Notes under the pieces: generated by a model
What the model was told of the DNA's origin: nothing
The model's input: only the letters and a program-made list of their open reading frames with translations
The model's database searches: none
In this document: positions 31,613-41,702 of the stretch, piece after piece
Numbering within the stretch: the first letter of the stretch is position 1
Layout: the number at the start of each line of letters is the position of its first letter
From: Gymnopus androsaceus JB14
Taxonomy: Eukaryota; Basidiomycota; Agaricomycetes; Agaricales; Omphalotaceae
NCBI GenBank assembly: GCA_009733575.1
Contig: ML769394.1
Coordinates: 124,001 to 188,000, forward strand
Reading direction: 5' to 3'
DNA length: 64,000 bases
Made by a program: the position numbers and the translations under genes

Positions 31613-32737
31613 GGGCTTACTATCACTGGCAGTTGTATATTTCATGATTCAGAATGCATATTAATTTGTTTGCTCAATGGTTGCGAGTAAGTGAGCCTTG
31701 TTGAATTGCCGGTTTCAAAGCCAGGCACAAAATTCCTCAAACCTGTAAAACAAGGCTTTTGAATGTCAGTTATAAGTTGAATGGTTGTTTATTAAATCCC
31801 AGTTTTTTTCAGAGTATACTTGGCAGTTGTATTTACAATATTGCCAGCAAATTCTAGTCTCAGGCGTGCCTCTGTGATTTAACAGAATATCATTTTGGAT
31901 GTTTGATGGAATGTTAAAGCATCAGCAAAATGGTTTTGATATTCCCATGCAACTAGCCTACCTTTCCTTCAAACTTCCATTATCCCTGACTCAATATATT
32001 GATTTTCACCCTCATCTATTTTCTGAAACCATGCCTTGAGCTTGCACTGCATCTGCAATTGCTAAATGTCAACTGATGCCTGAAGAAAAAGCTGCAAATC
32101 ACAAGAGGAACAGTGCCAAGGCAAATTGTATCTATTGACTTTGGTGCATTCATTTATTGCTCAGGCCTCCAATTTTTTTAAGCTAACAGCTCCTATCACA
32201 TGCTCTCTTTCATTTTCTGCTTTATTGATGGTACCAATGTATGCAGAAAAGGCCAAAAGTTGAAAGAAATGGAGCAGCACTGGATGATAAATTTCAATTT
32301 TTGACTTACTCTTCTGCTCCCAGGTGCTTATGGATGAGGAAGAGAAGGCTCAGGCAAAGCTCAAGCGTAAGGATTCCAATACAAAATACTATCCAAAGTG
32401 TGTTCAATGCCTTTGTTACTGGGAAGCAGTCTAACTTTTTCTTTACTAGGAATTGTGACATGATCTTGGACAATGCCCGTTGGAGCCACATTCAGTAGGC
32501 ATTCATCTCTGACTTGACCCTACAGGCTAACAATATTATTTAGCAAATGGACAGTGAAATGAGACGGCCATCCCCTGGAATCTACAAGTGCCGCAATGGG
32601 ACTAAGCGTGTTGGTAACAAAGGGAAGGGTGCAGGTGCAGAGGTTGCAGAGGATGTTGGGGGCAAATGCGTATGAAAAGCTATCTCACAAGTAAAAGACA
32701 ATGCAGATAATTATATACATTGATGACTTACAATAAG
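31613..32737. other. decayed sequence with exon-like fragments
   Basis: No intact gene. A plus-strand stretch near 32320-32500 (LMDEEEKAQAKLKRKDSNTK and, after a possible intron, NCDMILDNARWSHIQ) looks like two exons of an unrecognised protein. Another near 32550-32680 is Gly/Lys-rich. The rest is AT-rich without repeats that I can define. Confidence 0.4.
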
Positions 32738-34051
32738 CTACTCAGCATTGGCAAAAGTATCAAGAACAAACTTATAGTCTCAGCAAAGTTGAACAACATG
32801 ACCTAGGGCGTTCCAGAGCTCAAAAATGGCCTCTGCTTGGGCAACAGTGCTCTTGGTGCATGTAACTTTACCACTGCACCAGTTCAGCCCTTCTATGAGC
32901 ACATTCTTCCTGTATGAAATGGCATGTTAGCCAGGTGGAAACAGTTAGTGTTAAAGATGCACTTTGTTGTATAAACTCCTGGTTCAAACTCCTTGGTCAC
33001 AATGTAGACTGTGTTCTCCATCTCTTCCTCTCTCAGCAAGGCAAGCACCCCTGTCTGCAAGCACTCTTCATAAGCGCTCTTCACAGCTTGAACTGTAGGG
33101 AAAGATTTGAGGAGTTGGCCATGGAGACCTGCAGGTGCAATGCTCTCAGCGCCAGGAGAGCTGTTTGTGTCTTGGTAGCGGTGGTAAAAACCAGAGGACT
33201 GGTTTATGCCAAGGTATACAACATAGGCAGGGCCAGAGTTTCCAGCAAGATTGAGAAGATCAAGTGGAGGTTGCTGAAGACAAGGTATAAATGGAGGCAT
33301 GACAAACCATCCTCCAGGCACAATGTTGGGAAGTGTTCAAGGAATTTTGGGGATAGAGGGGTTGGGGATGGAGGAGTTGGGTTTCTGCTGTTGCTTTTGA
33401 GGACAAGTTTGCTGTTTTCACTGAGAATGAGTTTGCTGCTGCAGCTGTAGATGAACTTGGGCTAAACAAATGTTTGCCACTGGGGTGTAGTCAAGGTTAA
33501 AAGATGCATTCAGGCAAGCATCTGTTGGAATTGTGCTGTAAGCATTGCTGGTGAAATCTAGAGCAATTCACATCAAAAAAAAAACCCAAAAAAACAAGAA
33601 AAGTACCTACTGAACATGCATTCAAAATTTGTTGAAACATGTATTGGGCATCATCAAGAACTAACAAAGAGGTTAGCCTGGTCCCTGGAGAGAGTTGAGG
33701 GAGAAAATTACCTACTTAAGCCTTCATTGAGAGTCAGCCGAGTCTTGTACTGGTGCATCAATGCGAGGATGGAAGCTCTTGCTTTTTCATAAAATTTTTG
33801 TTTTACTGGTTTGAGGCAAGTCAGGCTGTAGACTTGAAAATATCAGGAAGAAACTCACCTTGGCAAATGTCATCACCATTTACAACGCGCTGGAGAGCAC
33901 TGAGTTGGGCTTGGGTGATAGCAGAAGGCAAGCAGAGCTTGGCCGCGGATTTGGCTTTGGTGGCATTTCCTGGAAAATTATTGGTTAGAAAACATATGAC
34001 TTGAAAACTGAATTATAACTACTTACTATTCATCTTGGAACTGCTGGTCAT
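32738..34051 (-). pseudogene. pseudogene with two RNase H1 N-terminal-like repeats
   Basis: ATG 34051 opens MTSSSKMN; a short intron leads to NATKAKSAAKLCLPSAITQA and LQRVVNGDDICQ. After decayed exons, the frame 33321-32893 carries AYVVYLGINQSSGFYHRYQD and QLLKSFPTVQAVKSAYEECL, then TVYIVTKEFEPGVYTTK. A GT-AG intron (about 32975-32912) leads to NVLIEGLNWCSGKVTCTKST and IFELWNALG. The two YVV...GxY...KSF-type units resemble the viroplasmin/RNase H1-N fold that binds RNA-DNA hybrids. In-frame TGA codons (near 33432, 33342 and 32778) again suit Arg. It may be a host gene or transposon cargo; I cannot tell which. Confidence 0.5.
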
Positions 34052-34244
34052 TGCAATGAATCTGGAGGATGCAGTGGTTGATGGCAGAGGTCCAAGGTAA
34101 AGTTTCTTCAACTTACAATTACTATTACTAACAGTGAACCCCAGCTCAGGTGGCCTTGCAGTGCCACCAAAACTTTATTGCATTTCATGTTTTTTTGCCC
34201 ACCAGTTTCAACAAACTCTGTTTATTTGACTTTTGCTTTTCAAA

Positions 34245-34362
34245 ATGCCTGGTGTTACTTGGACAGAGCCTGTGGTCACCAATCCTGTTGATGCCTTGCA
34301 GATAGCCAGAGCTGAGGCTCCTGCGATTGTATCCAAAGAGACTCAGGACACAATCAGTGTGT
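34245..34362 (+). pseudogene. truncated first exon of an unrecognised gene
   Basis: The ATG at 34245 starts MPGVTWTEPVVTNPVDALQI and continues to about ETQDTIS, where a GTGTAT donor-like site follows. It diverges from the pseudogene at 32738-34051. Coding similarity to anything downstream stops where the GC-rich, repeat-bearing sequence of the next retroelement begins (about 34430). It is probably the 5' stub of a gene broken by that element. Confidence 0.3.
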
Positions 34363-35045
34363 ATTTGGTTTCTTGTTACTGGAACTACTTTTACTGAGAT
34401 CTGGGCTTTACAGATAAAGCCTCACAGTTAGTGTGTGGCTCGGGTATGCCGGGTATGCTGGGTTTCCGAGTCAGGTGGCTGTGCCGGTTTGGGTTGGTTC
34501 CAGCTCTATGGACCCAAGACCCAGCAATATACCCAGTGATACGTTAATTTTTTGGCTAAGGCTAGAACTGCGCAGAACCAATAATCCTAGGTTCTGTTAG
34601 TAACAAAACACGGTCAATAAGAGAACTATAGTGAGCCCGAGCTGATAGTTAAAATCTACCGAGGACCTATTCTACCCAAGAGGTTGCAGAGTAACGGTAT
34701 GCGCAATGGTACCATACTTAACTTTGTGAATGCGCCTCGATCAAAGTCCTATGTACGGTATGGTGTAGCGAGGCAAGCTTGCTGGATAACAAGTTGCTGA
34801 CCGAGGCAGATAATGTGAGACCTGGTGCACAAAACAAATCTCGAACCAACGCATCCCGAATGTCTCACACCTAGATGTAGGTAGAGACCAAATGCAACCA
34901 CCCAGGGTAACCGTGCCATAAGGCGGGTCTGGACAGTAGTATGAGTGTTGTACAGAACAGTACAAGCCTCAGAGGTGCAAGGGACAGTGTACAGGCCACC
35001 TGCTGACGTAATCAGGAGGAAGCGGGTGGTATTGTGGTCCGACAA

Positions 35046-35322
35046 CCAGGAATGAGTGGGAGCGGATGGAATATGGGTGAAGGGGTGGTCCAAAAGGGTG
35101 TAATAAGTCCAAATATGGATAATGCGGATGGAATACAGCAAATGCGGACGGAAATAGCATGGGAGCGGACAGAATAGTGCAAAAGCGGATGGAAATAGCG
35201 TGGGAGTGGATGGAATAGGGTGAAAGCGGATGGCAATAGTGTGAGAGCGGATGGAATAGCGTGAGAGCGGATGGAAATAGCGTGGGAGCGGACGGAATTG
35301 AGTGAAAGCGGATGGTTCCAGA
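35046..35322. repeat. minisatellite, AGCGGATGGAAATAGCGTGG-type units
   Basis: About ten imperfect units of roughly 21-25 bp are built on GAGCGGATGGAATAG and GAAAGCGGATGG, with A/G and C/T variants. Unit edges are clearest at 35160-35320. No frame is conserved along it, so it is non-coding. Confidence 0.8.
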
Positions 35323-35769
35323 GGTTCTAGAGGTAGCAAAACCCAAATAGGAAGCTCCCGAGGAGCTTTGGTTGTAAAGTTGTAAACAGAGATAGAAGAC
35401 AGTGAGCTCTGGACGTAGATTTGGTATCTACGGACAGAGCCTCGCAGTTGATGCAGATGACAGTGAGCCTTTGAATGGAGCTCGGAAGGCCCAACTGGTT
35501 AGAACAGATAGAAATAGAGAGACAGAGACAGAGACAGAAGCAAAATGGAATTGATTTAGTAACAATCGTAATAACAGACTAGGGTGCATGGACTCGGGGT
35601 GTTTACTTATATACTGTAGGGTGGCTGTGTAAGTCGCCGGGAGGGCCTGATGGATAGTTATCAAGTGCAGGAGGCACCCGGGAGGCAGGATAAGTGGTAA
35701 TCACATGTAGAAAGTGCCCGGCAGGCAGGATAAATGGTAAATAAGCATGGAAAGCGCCCGCAATGTAGG

Positions 35770-35870
35770 TAATGAGTGCAGGAAGTATCCGCGGAGAGTC
35801 AGGAAGCGTGGGAAGTATCCGCGGACGGTCAGGAAGCGTGGGAAACATCAGCGGGTGGATAGCGGATGAG
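35770..35870. repeat. short tandem repeat, about 28-bp units
   Basis: Units close to GTCAGGAAGCGTGGGAAGTA followed by TCCGCGGA occur two to three times, with a related half unit before (GTGCAGGAAGTATCCGCGGA). More diverged relatives extend leftward to about 35660 (GTGCAGGAGGCACCCGGGAG). Confidence 0.7.
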
Positions 35871-37491
35871 AAATGAACCAAGGCCTGGCAGATAAACAAG
35901 CCCACATACCAGTTATACTAGGCTAGGTCATCAAAGGATATACCCAAGGGATCGAAGTCTTAACAAGGCATTGCTTCCGCAATCAGCTCACCGAGGAGTC
36001 TAAATGACACTCAAGTTTATTAAATGAAGCAAGGTGGACCAAGATGAGGAAGTACCCTAATGGGTGCCCTCAAAGTTGACGCTCGCTGGAAAGCGCCCAG
36101 GCAGATAGCCATGGCAGTCCAATGCAACCACATGACCTACTTGCTGTAGCTACTTCTAGAGCACGGAAGGACCAAGGAGTGTTTCTATCTGAGCCTCAGC
36201 GTTTTACCGAGATCCATATGCTACCAGGCATCTAGACTCGAGACCGCGCGGAACTAGGGATAATAACCAGTCTCCCATTGGCAAGGAAAAACATAGAAAT
36301 ACTTCCGAGGGCTGTTCTGCTAAAGGAACTGGCAAGCCTTGTAAAAAGGCAAATGACTTGAGTTGATTTGGACCAAAATCCTAAAAGTTGACCCAATCGA
36401 GGAAGACAAACGAACGAGGCAGGAAAACGTCGAGGCAAAACCATAGTATACACGCATATATGGACATTATTTATCTTTTTCTATTTTACTTACTCTGTTT
36501 CATCCTATCTCGCTCAGTTTCTCTCATTTTCCTATTTTCATATATCTCGCTCAGTATATAAGGGTAGCCATTCTATCTCGGAATAACAAGGTAGACTTGA
36601 TACCTGAAATGCAGTTCTATCTTAGGACCTGTAGTGATTTGTACATGCTCAGACGCGTCTGCATCATCCTCTGCAACCTTTGAAACGGGTGGCCTTCTTG
36701 TAACCTCAATAATACTGAGGCAATTCATTCTACTTCCCGGCTATTAAGTCAAGCATTCCTGGTTTTCATCTCGAAGAGAGGTCACATCAGTCTTAGGACC
36801 GCAGGTGGAGCCTAACGTGCACACCTCAACAAGCCCGTTGTTGATTAGGAAAGGTCTTGGACCCAAGTGTCGGCTTGGTCTAGTTTTAGGGAGGAAGCTT
36901 CTCGGAGTGTTACCTAGCTTTACCAACAGATTCTACCCCTTGCCCGCTCTTCGCTGAGAAAATGCCTACTCGAGTGACTTGCGCGGCGGTCATATAAGCT
37001 TGTTAGGTAACTCGCGGGAATCCCTGAGAGTTGGAGTATCATTGCGCAGCGACGTAAAGGCTCCCGAGATATGCAAAGTTGTTTGTTGAGTTTGCGTACT
37101 TGACCCGTGCTTTGGTGTTTGCTTTCCCCTTGATTAGTTCAGCGTGTCATTGTACGTTAGTTGGCTTTTCAAAACCTCCCTCCAAATATAAAACCTTGTT
37201 CATTGTGCACTATCTGTGTCAACTATCAAGTGCTTTTCTCTTCAAATCAATTAGTAGTCGAGGGAACCTTCAACAACCTCCTTCCTCGCATTAAATTAAA
37301 CCTTTTGGATTGTATCTGATTGGGGTGATTGTTGTTTGGTTGGTTTTCATACCTAGCCCAAATCTAACTCATCATCTGGAGCCCACCGCGAGGGGAGCTA
37401 CTTTTGATTGAAAAATTATTAAGCACAAGTAACTGTTGATCAGTCAGTGCGCTAAATAGGATTCATCGTTGCAGTCAAAATTTCTGGCTCA

Positions 37492-39375
37492 TTGCATAAT
37501 CCACCAGCTGGTAGAAGTACACGTAACTCCAGCGAACAGCCACTACTGCCGATAGAAAATCCCGACGCGCTACTGAAAAGGAAGCCAAAGGTACCTTCGT
37601 ACCCACAGCCACCCTATCCGCAGATGCCCGAGGACAGAACTACAGCGAGAGTAGCACCGCGAGCTCCTCGTTCATCTAGAACTTTGCCGTCAACTAGACC
37701 TTCACCTGTACCCAAGGAAGAGTGTAACAGCCCATCCTTAGTGACTATAGAGGAAGTTCTTGCTAGCCAAGCAGAATCATCTACGAGTCGAGCCCCGCGT
37801 TCACCAAAAGGGAATTCAGCTCGGAATAGATTATCAGACGAATTGTCAGACAATGAAGAGATTCAGACACCTATCATTGAGACAAGACCTACCGAGCAAG
37901 TCCCACAAAGACAAACTCAAACCCCACAAGCTACAAGAATATCTATACCTATGACAATCAGTAACATTAAAGTTCAGCTCACGCCAGGAGCTGTGCTTGA
38001 ACTTCAAAATGACAAGCTCCCGAGCATTCATAAAAAGGCCCCGCCTGAGTTCAACGGGGATAAGCCCAAGAATTTGTTGGCATGGCTAGCCGCTTGCAAA
38101 GCACTCTTTGCGTTGAATAAAATCACGGAGGATACTGCTAAGAAGTTCCTTGCTGTGAGTTGGATGTTGTATGCGACACAGCTCAAATGGAAGGACAATC
38201 CTATCGTGACTAGTGCAATGACTACATGGGAAGACTTCCAACAAATGTTGAAGAAAGGCTACCCTGAGACTGCGAGTGAAGAAATAGGATCGAAACAGAG
38301 AATTGAGAAGTTAGTAAAGAGTGTTGGAATCATATATAGGAACGAGTTGCAGAAGATCCAGAAGTTCATTAGGGCTTTTAGTATTGAAGCAAATAAACTC
38401 ATGAGTGGACCGCAGCCTGTACTCTCAAATAACGAGGCAGTATGATGGTTCCTCATGGCGTTCGATGGTTCCTTTGTGAATACTATTCTCGACAAAGCTG
38501 AAGTAGATCCAAAGAATAAAGTTGATTGAAGAGGAGATGATCCTTTCACTTTGAAGGAAATCATCGAATCTGCAGAGAAACAAGCAAGATTGTGGAAGGG
38601 TTATTCTACATTGTTGATCTTGACAAGCGAACCTGCTGTCGCGGCCACGGTGTACAACCCTGACATAGTCACAGGGAATGCAAAGGTTAAAGGAGATCCT
38701 GACAATGAATGGGGAGGGAAAGTCTCTCTTTCAAAGGATTGTCACGATGTGGAAATAAAACACCATGATCAAAAGCTCTCCGCAATCAAGCAATCTCTGG
38801 CAGCGTTAAAGAATAGCGTCGAGTCAATAGCTAGAGGAGCACCCAGTTCATCACAGGTGCCCTCCTACCCACAGCAATCCTCATCTAGCTCTTACTTACC
38901 ATGGCCAACTAGCAAACCATCATCATTTACTCTGGCTAAGTCTACGGCTATTGGAGACATGATGTGTTACTTCTGTCGAGAAAAGGGGCATGGAGTCAGG
39001 ACGTGTCTGAGCATTGAAGATCTAAAGTCCAAGGGAATTCTAGTCATGAAAGATGGCACGAATCAGATGATGCTCAAGGATGGAGGATATATGCCTCGGG
39101 ACAATGATGAAATGTCGCGGAAGGACAAAGTCCTTCAAATCGCCAGACAGAGAGGGTGGACGGTTGAAGACCAGTCTAGTTACTTCTTTGAAGAACCAGA
39201 CAATCCACTCCCCGAGGAAGTATTCTATCAGGAGCCTGCTGAAGGTTCTCAAGGTGTTAACCTGGACGCCTTCAGTAAGCACCAGTTTAATTTCTTCCTG
39301 AACAAATCTGAGAGTGAAGAGAATGATAAAATGATTGGGAAAGATGCAGCTGACGCTTGGTCGAAAAACTACTAA
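37492..39375 (+). pseudogene. Gag of a non-autonomous LTR element (capsid region plus zinc knuckle)
   Basis: The frame begins in sequence like HNPPAGRSTRNSSEQP; no clear ATG start is left (first in-frame ATG at 37624). After a Pro/Ser-rich N-terminus comes the capsid-like domain: LTPGAVLELQNDKLPSIHKK, PPEFNGDKPKNLLAWLAACK, TAMTTWEDFQQMLKKGYPE-like text and QRIEKLVKSVGIIYRNELQ. TGA codons at 38443-38445 and 38527-38529 (AV-x-WFLMAF, VD-x-RGDD) fit Arg. A CCHC knuckle reads CYFCREKGHGVRTC (about 38960-39005). The protein would package element RNA. The frame ends at 39375 and overlaps a second frame by 19 nt. Confidence 0.75.
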
Positions 39376-40805
39376 GCTCAATGAAGGTTTCCACCGAACG
39401 GGAAAAACCTAGTAGGATGGGTAAGAAACCGGATGGCACAACTATGCAAATAAAACCCACATCTCGCAAAATGGAAGTTGTTATTCCAAAACCCAAAAAT
39501 TTTAACCAAGAGGTATACAAGCCTTTTGATCTCAATGCTAAGGAAAAATCAATTGAGGCAACGGAAAAAGAAAAGATTAAAGTGGCACCGAAGCAAGTAC
39601 GCTTTGAGACTTCTACAAGTGACTCTGAAGATGAAAGCGAGGCAGAGGTTTCAACACCTGGCACAGCGGTACCATCAAAGGAACAAGTTGAAAAGGCTGC
39701 GCAACCAGCTACTAGACCCTTTGACAGTATAAAACCACTTACAGTTACTCCTATTCCGAGGGACTTACCTAAAGGTGTGCTCCCTGCCCCGCGACAAAGT
39801 GTGAATCCCAGTAAACCACCAAATCAGACCTTGAAGAAAAATGATGGCCCAGCATATAAGCTGCAGAGCCCTAATTATTGACCTGGTTTGGTCGAGGAGG
39901 TTGCTGATTGGATTCTTTCAACCCCAATCTCAGTCACGACTGGCGAGATGTTTGAACTCTCTCCTCAGTTGAAAAAGCTGATGATTAGGAAGAACCGCAA
40001 CTCTCAAGTTCCGATTCAGAAAGCCAGTCAGTTCCTTTACAAAGTACCCAACCCAGATGATGTTTCATTGAGGAAGAATAGGTTCACTGATCTGCCCAAT
40101 GCAACTATGCCTCTAGCAGCCCAGTGGATCAAGATTACTGATATGGCTCTGGGTGAAATCGAAGTCTTAGAAGAGGATGAAGGCAGTTTAGCAAAAGGAT
40201 CCTATGTTCATTGCGATGTCGTTGAAATGTTTAAGCAAGATTTACTGGAGAATGATCCTCAACAAAAGATAACACTTGTCGCTCATCAATCGAACAGTCT
40301 TAGAGTTATTTACCCTAAAGTGAATGGCTCAAAAGAAGAGGTTGAAGGAGTCCTGGATCCCAGCTTGCAAATCATTTCAATGAAGAAGCGTATAGCAGTA
40401 GGATGTGGAGTCTCTTGGGACCCTGATATTGTCATTAACATGATGAGTGCAAATGGGGAACTAAACTCGACGTTGGGTATGGCGAGGAATGTACTGGTAT
40501 TTATCGGAGATATGACTATCTACTTCCAAATCCATATTCTCGAGGACGCTCTGTATGAAATGTTGATTGGTAGACCTTTCAATGCGCTGGCACGGACAAG
40601 GATCGAGAACAACATCAATGGTAGTCAGATCATTACAATGACTGACCCCAACGATGGACATAGATGTACCATCGGGACATTTGCCCGAGGAAAGGGGAAG
40701 CACATTGAACCCCCTCCTGATGGCAGTCTAGAGCCAATGGATATGCCAGCCATGTTAAGTCCATGTGACCCGGAGCGGAGCGGCCGAGGTATTGGACGGA
40801 AATAG
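39357..40805 (+). pseudogene. second ORF of the gag-only element with retropepsin-like domain
   Basis: Overlapping the end of Gag in the -1 frame, this ORF has a Lys/Glu-rich linker and one TGA (39879-39881, NY-x-PGLVEE, Arg likely). It then has a conserved region (VADWILSTPISVTTGEMFEL, MPLAAQWIKITDMALGEIEV) and a retropepsin-like domain: VEGVLDPSLQIISM, MMSANGELNSTLGMARNVLV, MLIGRPFNALA. The protease site, normally Asp-Ser/Thr/Asn-Gly, reads Asp-Pro-Ser, so activity is doubtful. No reverse transcriptase, RNase H or integrase follows, so the element depended on a partner for copying. Confidence 0.7.
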
Positions 40806-41702
40806 TCCGGAAAGGGTCCAGGCCAGACCTCGTGAGATATGGGACTCGGTGAAGCTATTGGCAACACCCTTGGCATGCCGTAAGGTGTCCCGAGAGGAAA
40901 ACAATAGGGTAAGGCCTAAGCTAAGTCAAGGCGGCGGAACCAAAGGCGGAGCCGAGGTTTTGCCGAGATCACGTGGCTGTGTCGGCTTAGTAACCGGAAA
41001 CGTCGGAAAGACAAAGGCAAGACTCGGAAAGTGAGACCAGCTAGACTAAGTTGATTTTGGAGCTAAAGTCACAGTACAAGTTTAACTACTTAAATACTAC
41101 TAAGTCTGGATAAATGAGGAAAGTGTTTAACAATAAGATATAGATTCCCGGGAGCTGGACCGGGTACTCGGTAAGTAAAAACAATAAAGTAATTCAGTAG
41201 TAAAAGACAAAAGAACATAAAAGGCAATAAAACAATAAGTACCATAAAACAAAAGCATGGGAAAGGCGTCCGAAGGTACTGGGGATATATCCGAGGCTAT
41301 TCCGAGGGTTTCCGAGGGTTACCGAGGCTCGGAACGGAACGGAACGGAACGGAACGGAACGGAACGGAATGGAACGGCTCGGCTCCGGCAGAAACGGAAG
41401 CGAGACTGGAAAGCGAGGAAAGACCATAATGAAGTCCAAACAAGTCAATGACTTGCAACTGGGTTCCGGCCGAGGTATGGCCGAGGTTTCCGAGATGATT
41501 AGCGAGATATAGGCTCGGTAAGCCTGGGAAATAGGCGCCGGAGGCTCGGCAGTAATTTAGGGGTAATTGGTGGACTTTGGAGGCACTGGAATGCATGGAT
41601 ATAACAGTTGGTAAGCCTCGGAAATAGGCGCTGGAGGCTCAGCGGTAATTTAGGGGTAATTGGTGGACTTTGGAGGCACTGGAATGCATGGATATAACAG
41701 TA
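40806..41702 (+). repeat. 3' region of the gag-only element, with microsatellite and tandem duplication
   Basis: GC-rich non-coding sequence after the protease ORF, probably 3' LTR-derived. It contains a pentanucleotide array of about nine units of CGGAA (41332-41378) within a broader CCGAGG-rich stretch. A 93-bp direct duplication (41517-41609 and 41610-41702) also lies here, whose copies differ mainly at CpG (GCCGG/GCTGG, CTCGG/CTCAG). No ORF is supported. Confidence 0.6.

Larger units (their letters stand above)
34430..37376 (+). repeat. LTR/5' untranslated region of a gag-only retroelement
   Basis: About 2.9 kb of non-coding sequence precedes the gag ORF at 37492. It has two tandem-repeat tracts, a TATA box in AGTATATAAGG (about 36553-36563) and an end in CTAACTCATCA (37374). 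After TC comes TGGAGCCCACCGCGAGG (37377-37393), placed as a tRNA primer-binding site would be. The start of the LTR is not defined, because I could not find a matching 3' copy within 40806-41702. Confidence 0.5.

Noticed and set aside
34749..35346. Minus-strand ORFs rich in Phe-His-Pro-Leu repeats
   Set aside because: They arise from translating the minisatellite; all three frames look equally repetitive and no domain is seen.
1013..39881. TGA read as a sense codon (recoding) in the transposon genes
   Set aside because: TGA sits at Arg positions, the non-coding LTR pair shows the same transition bias, and host genes in the window use TGA as a normal stop (for example RVB2 and UBA2). CpG decay explains all of this.
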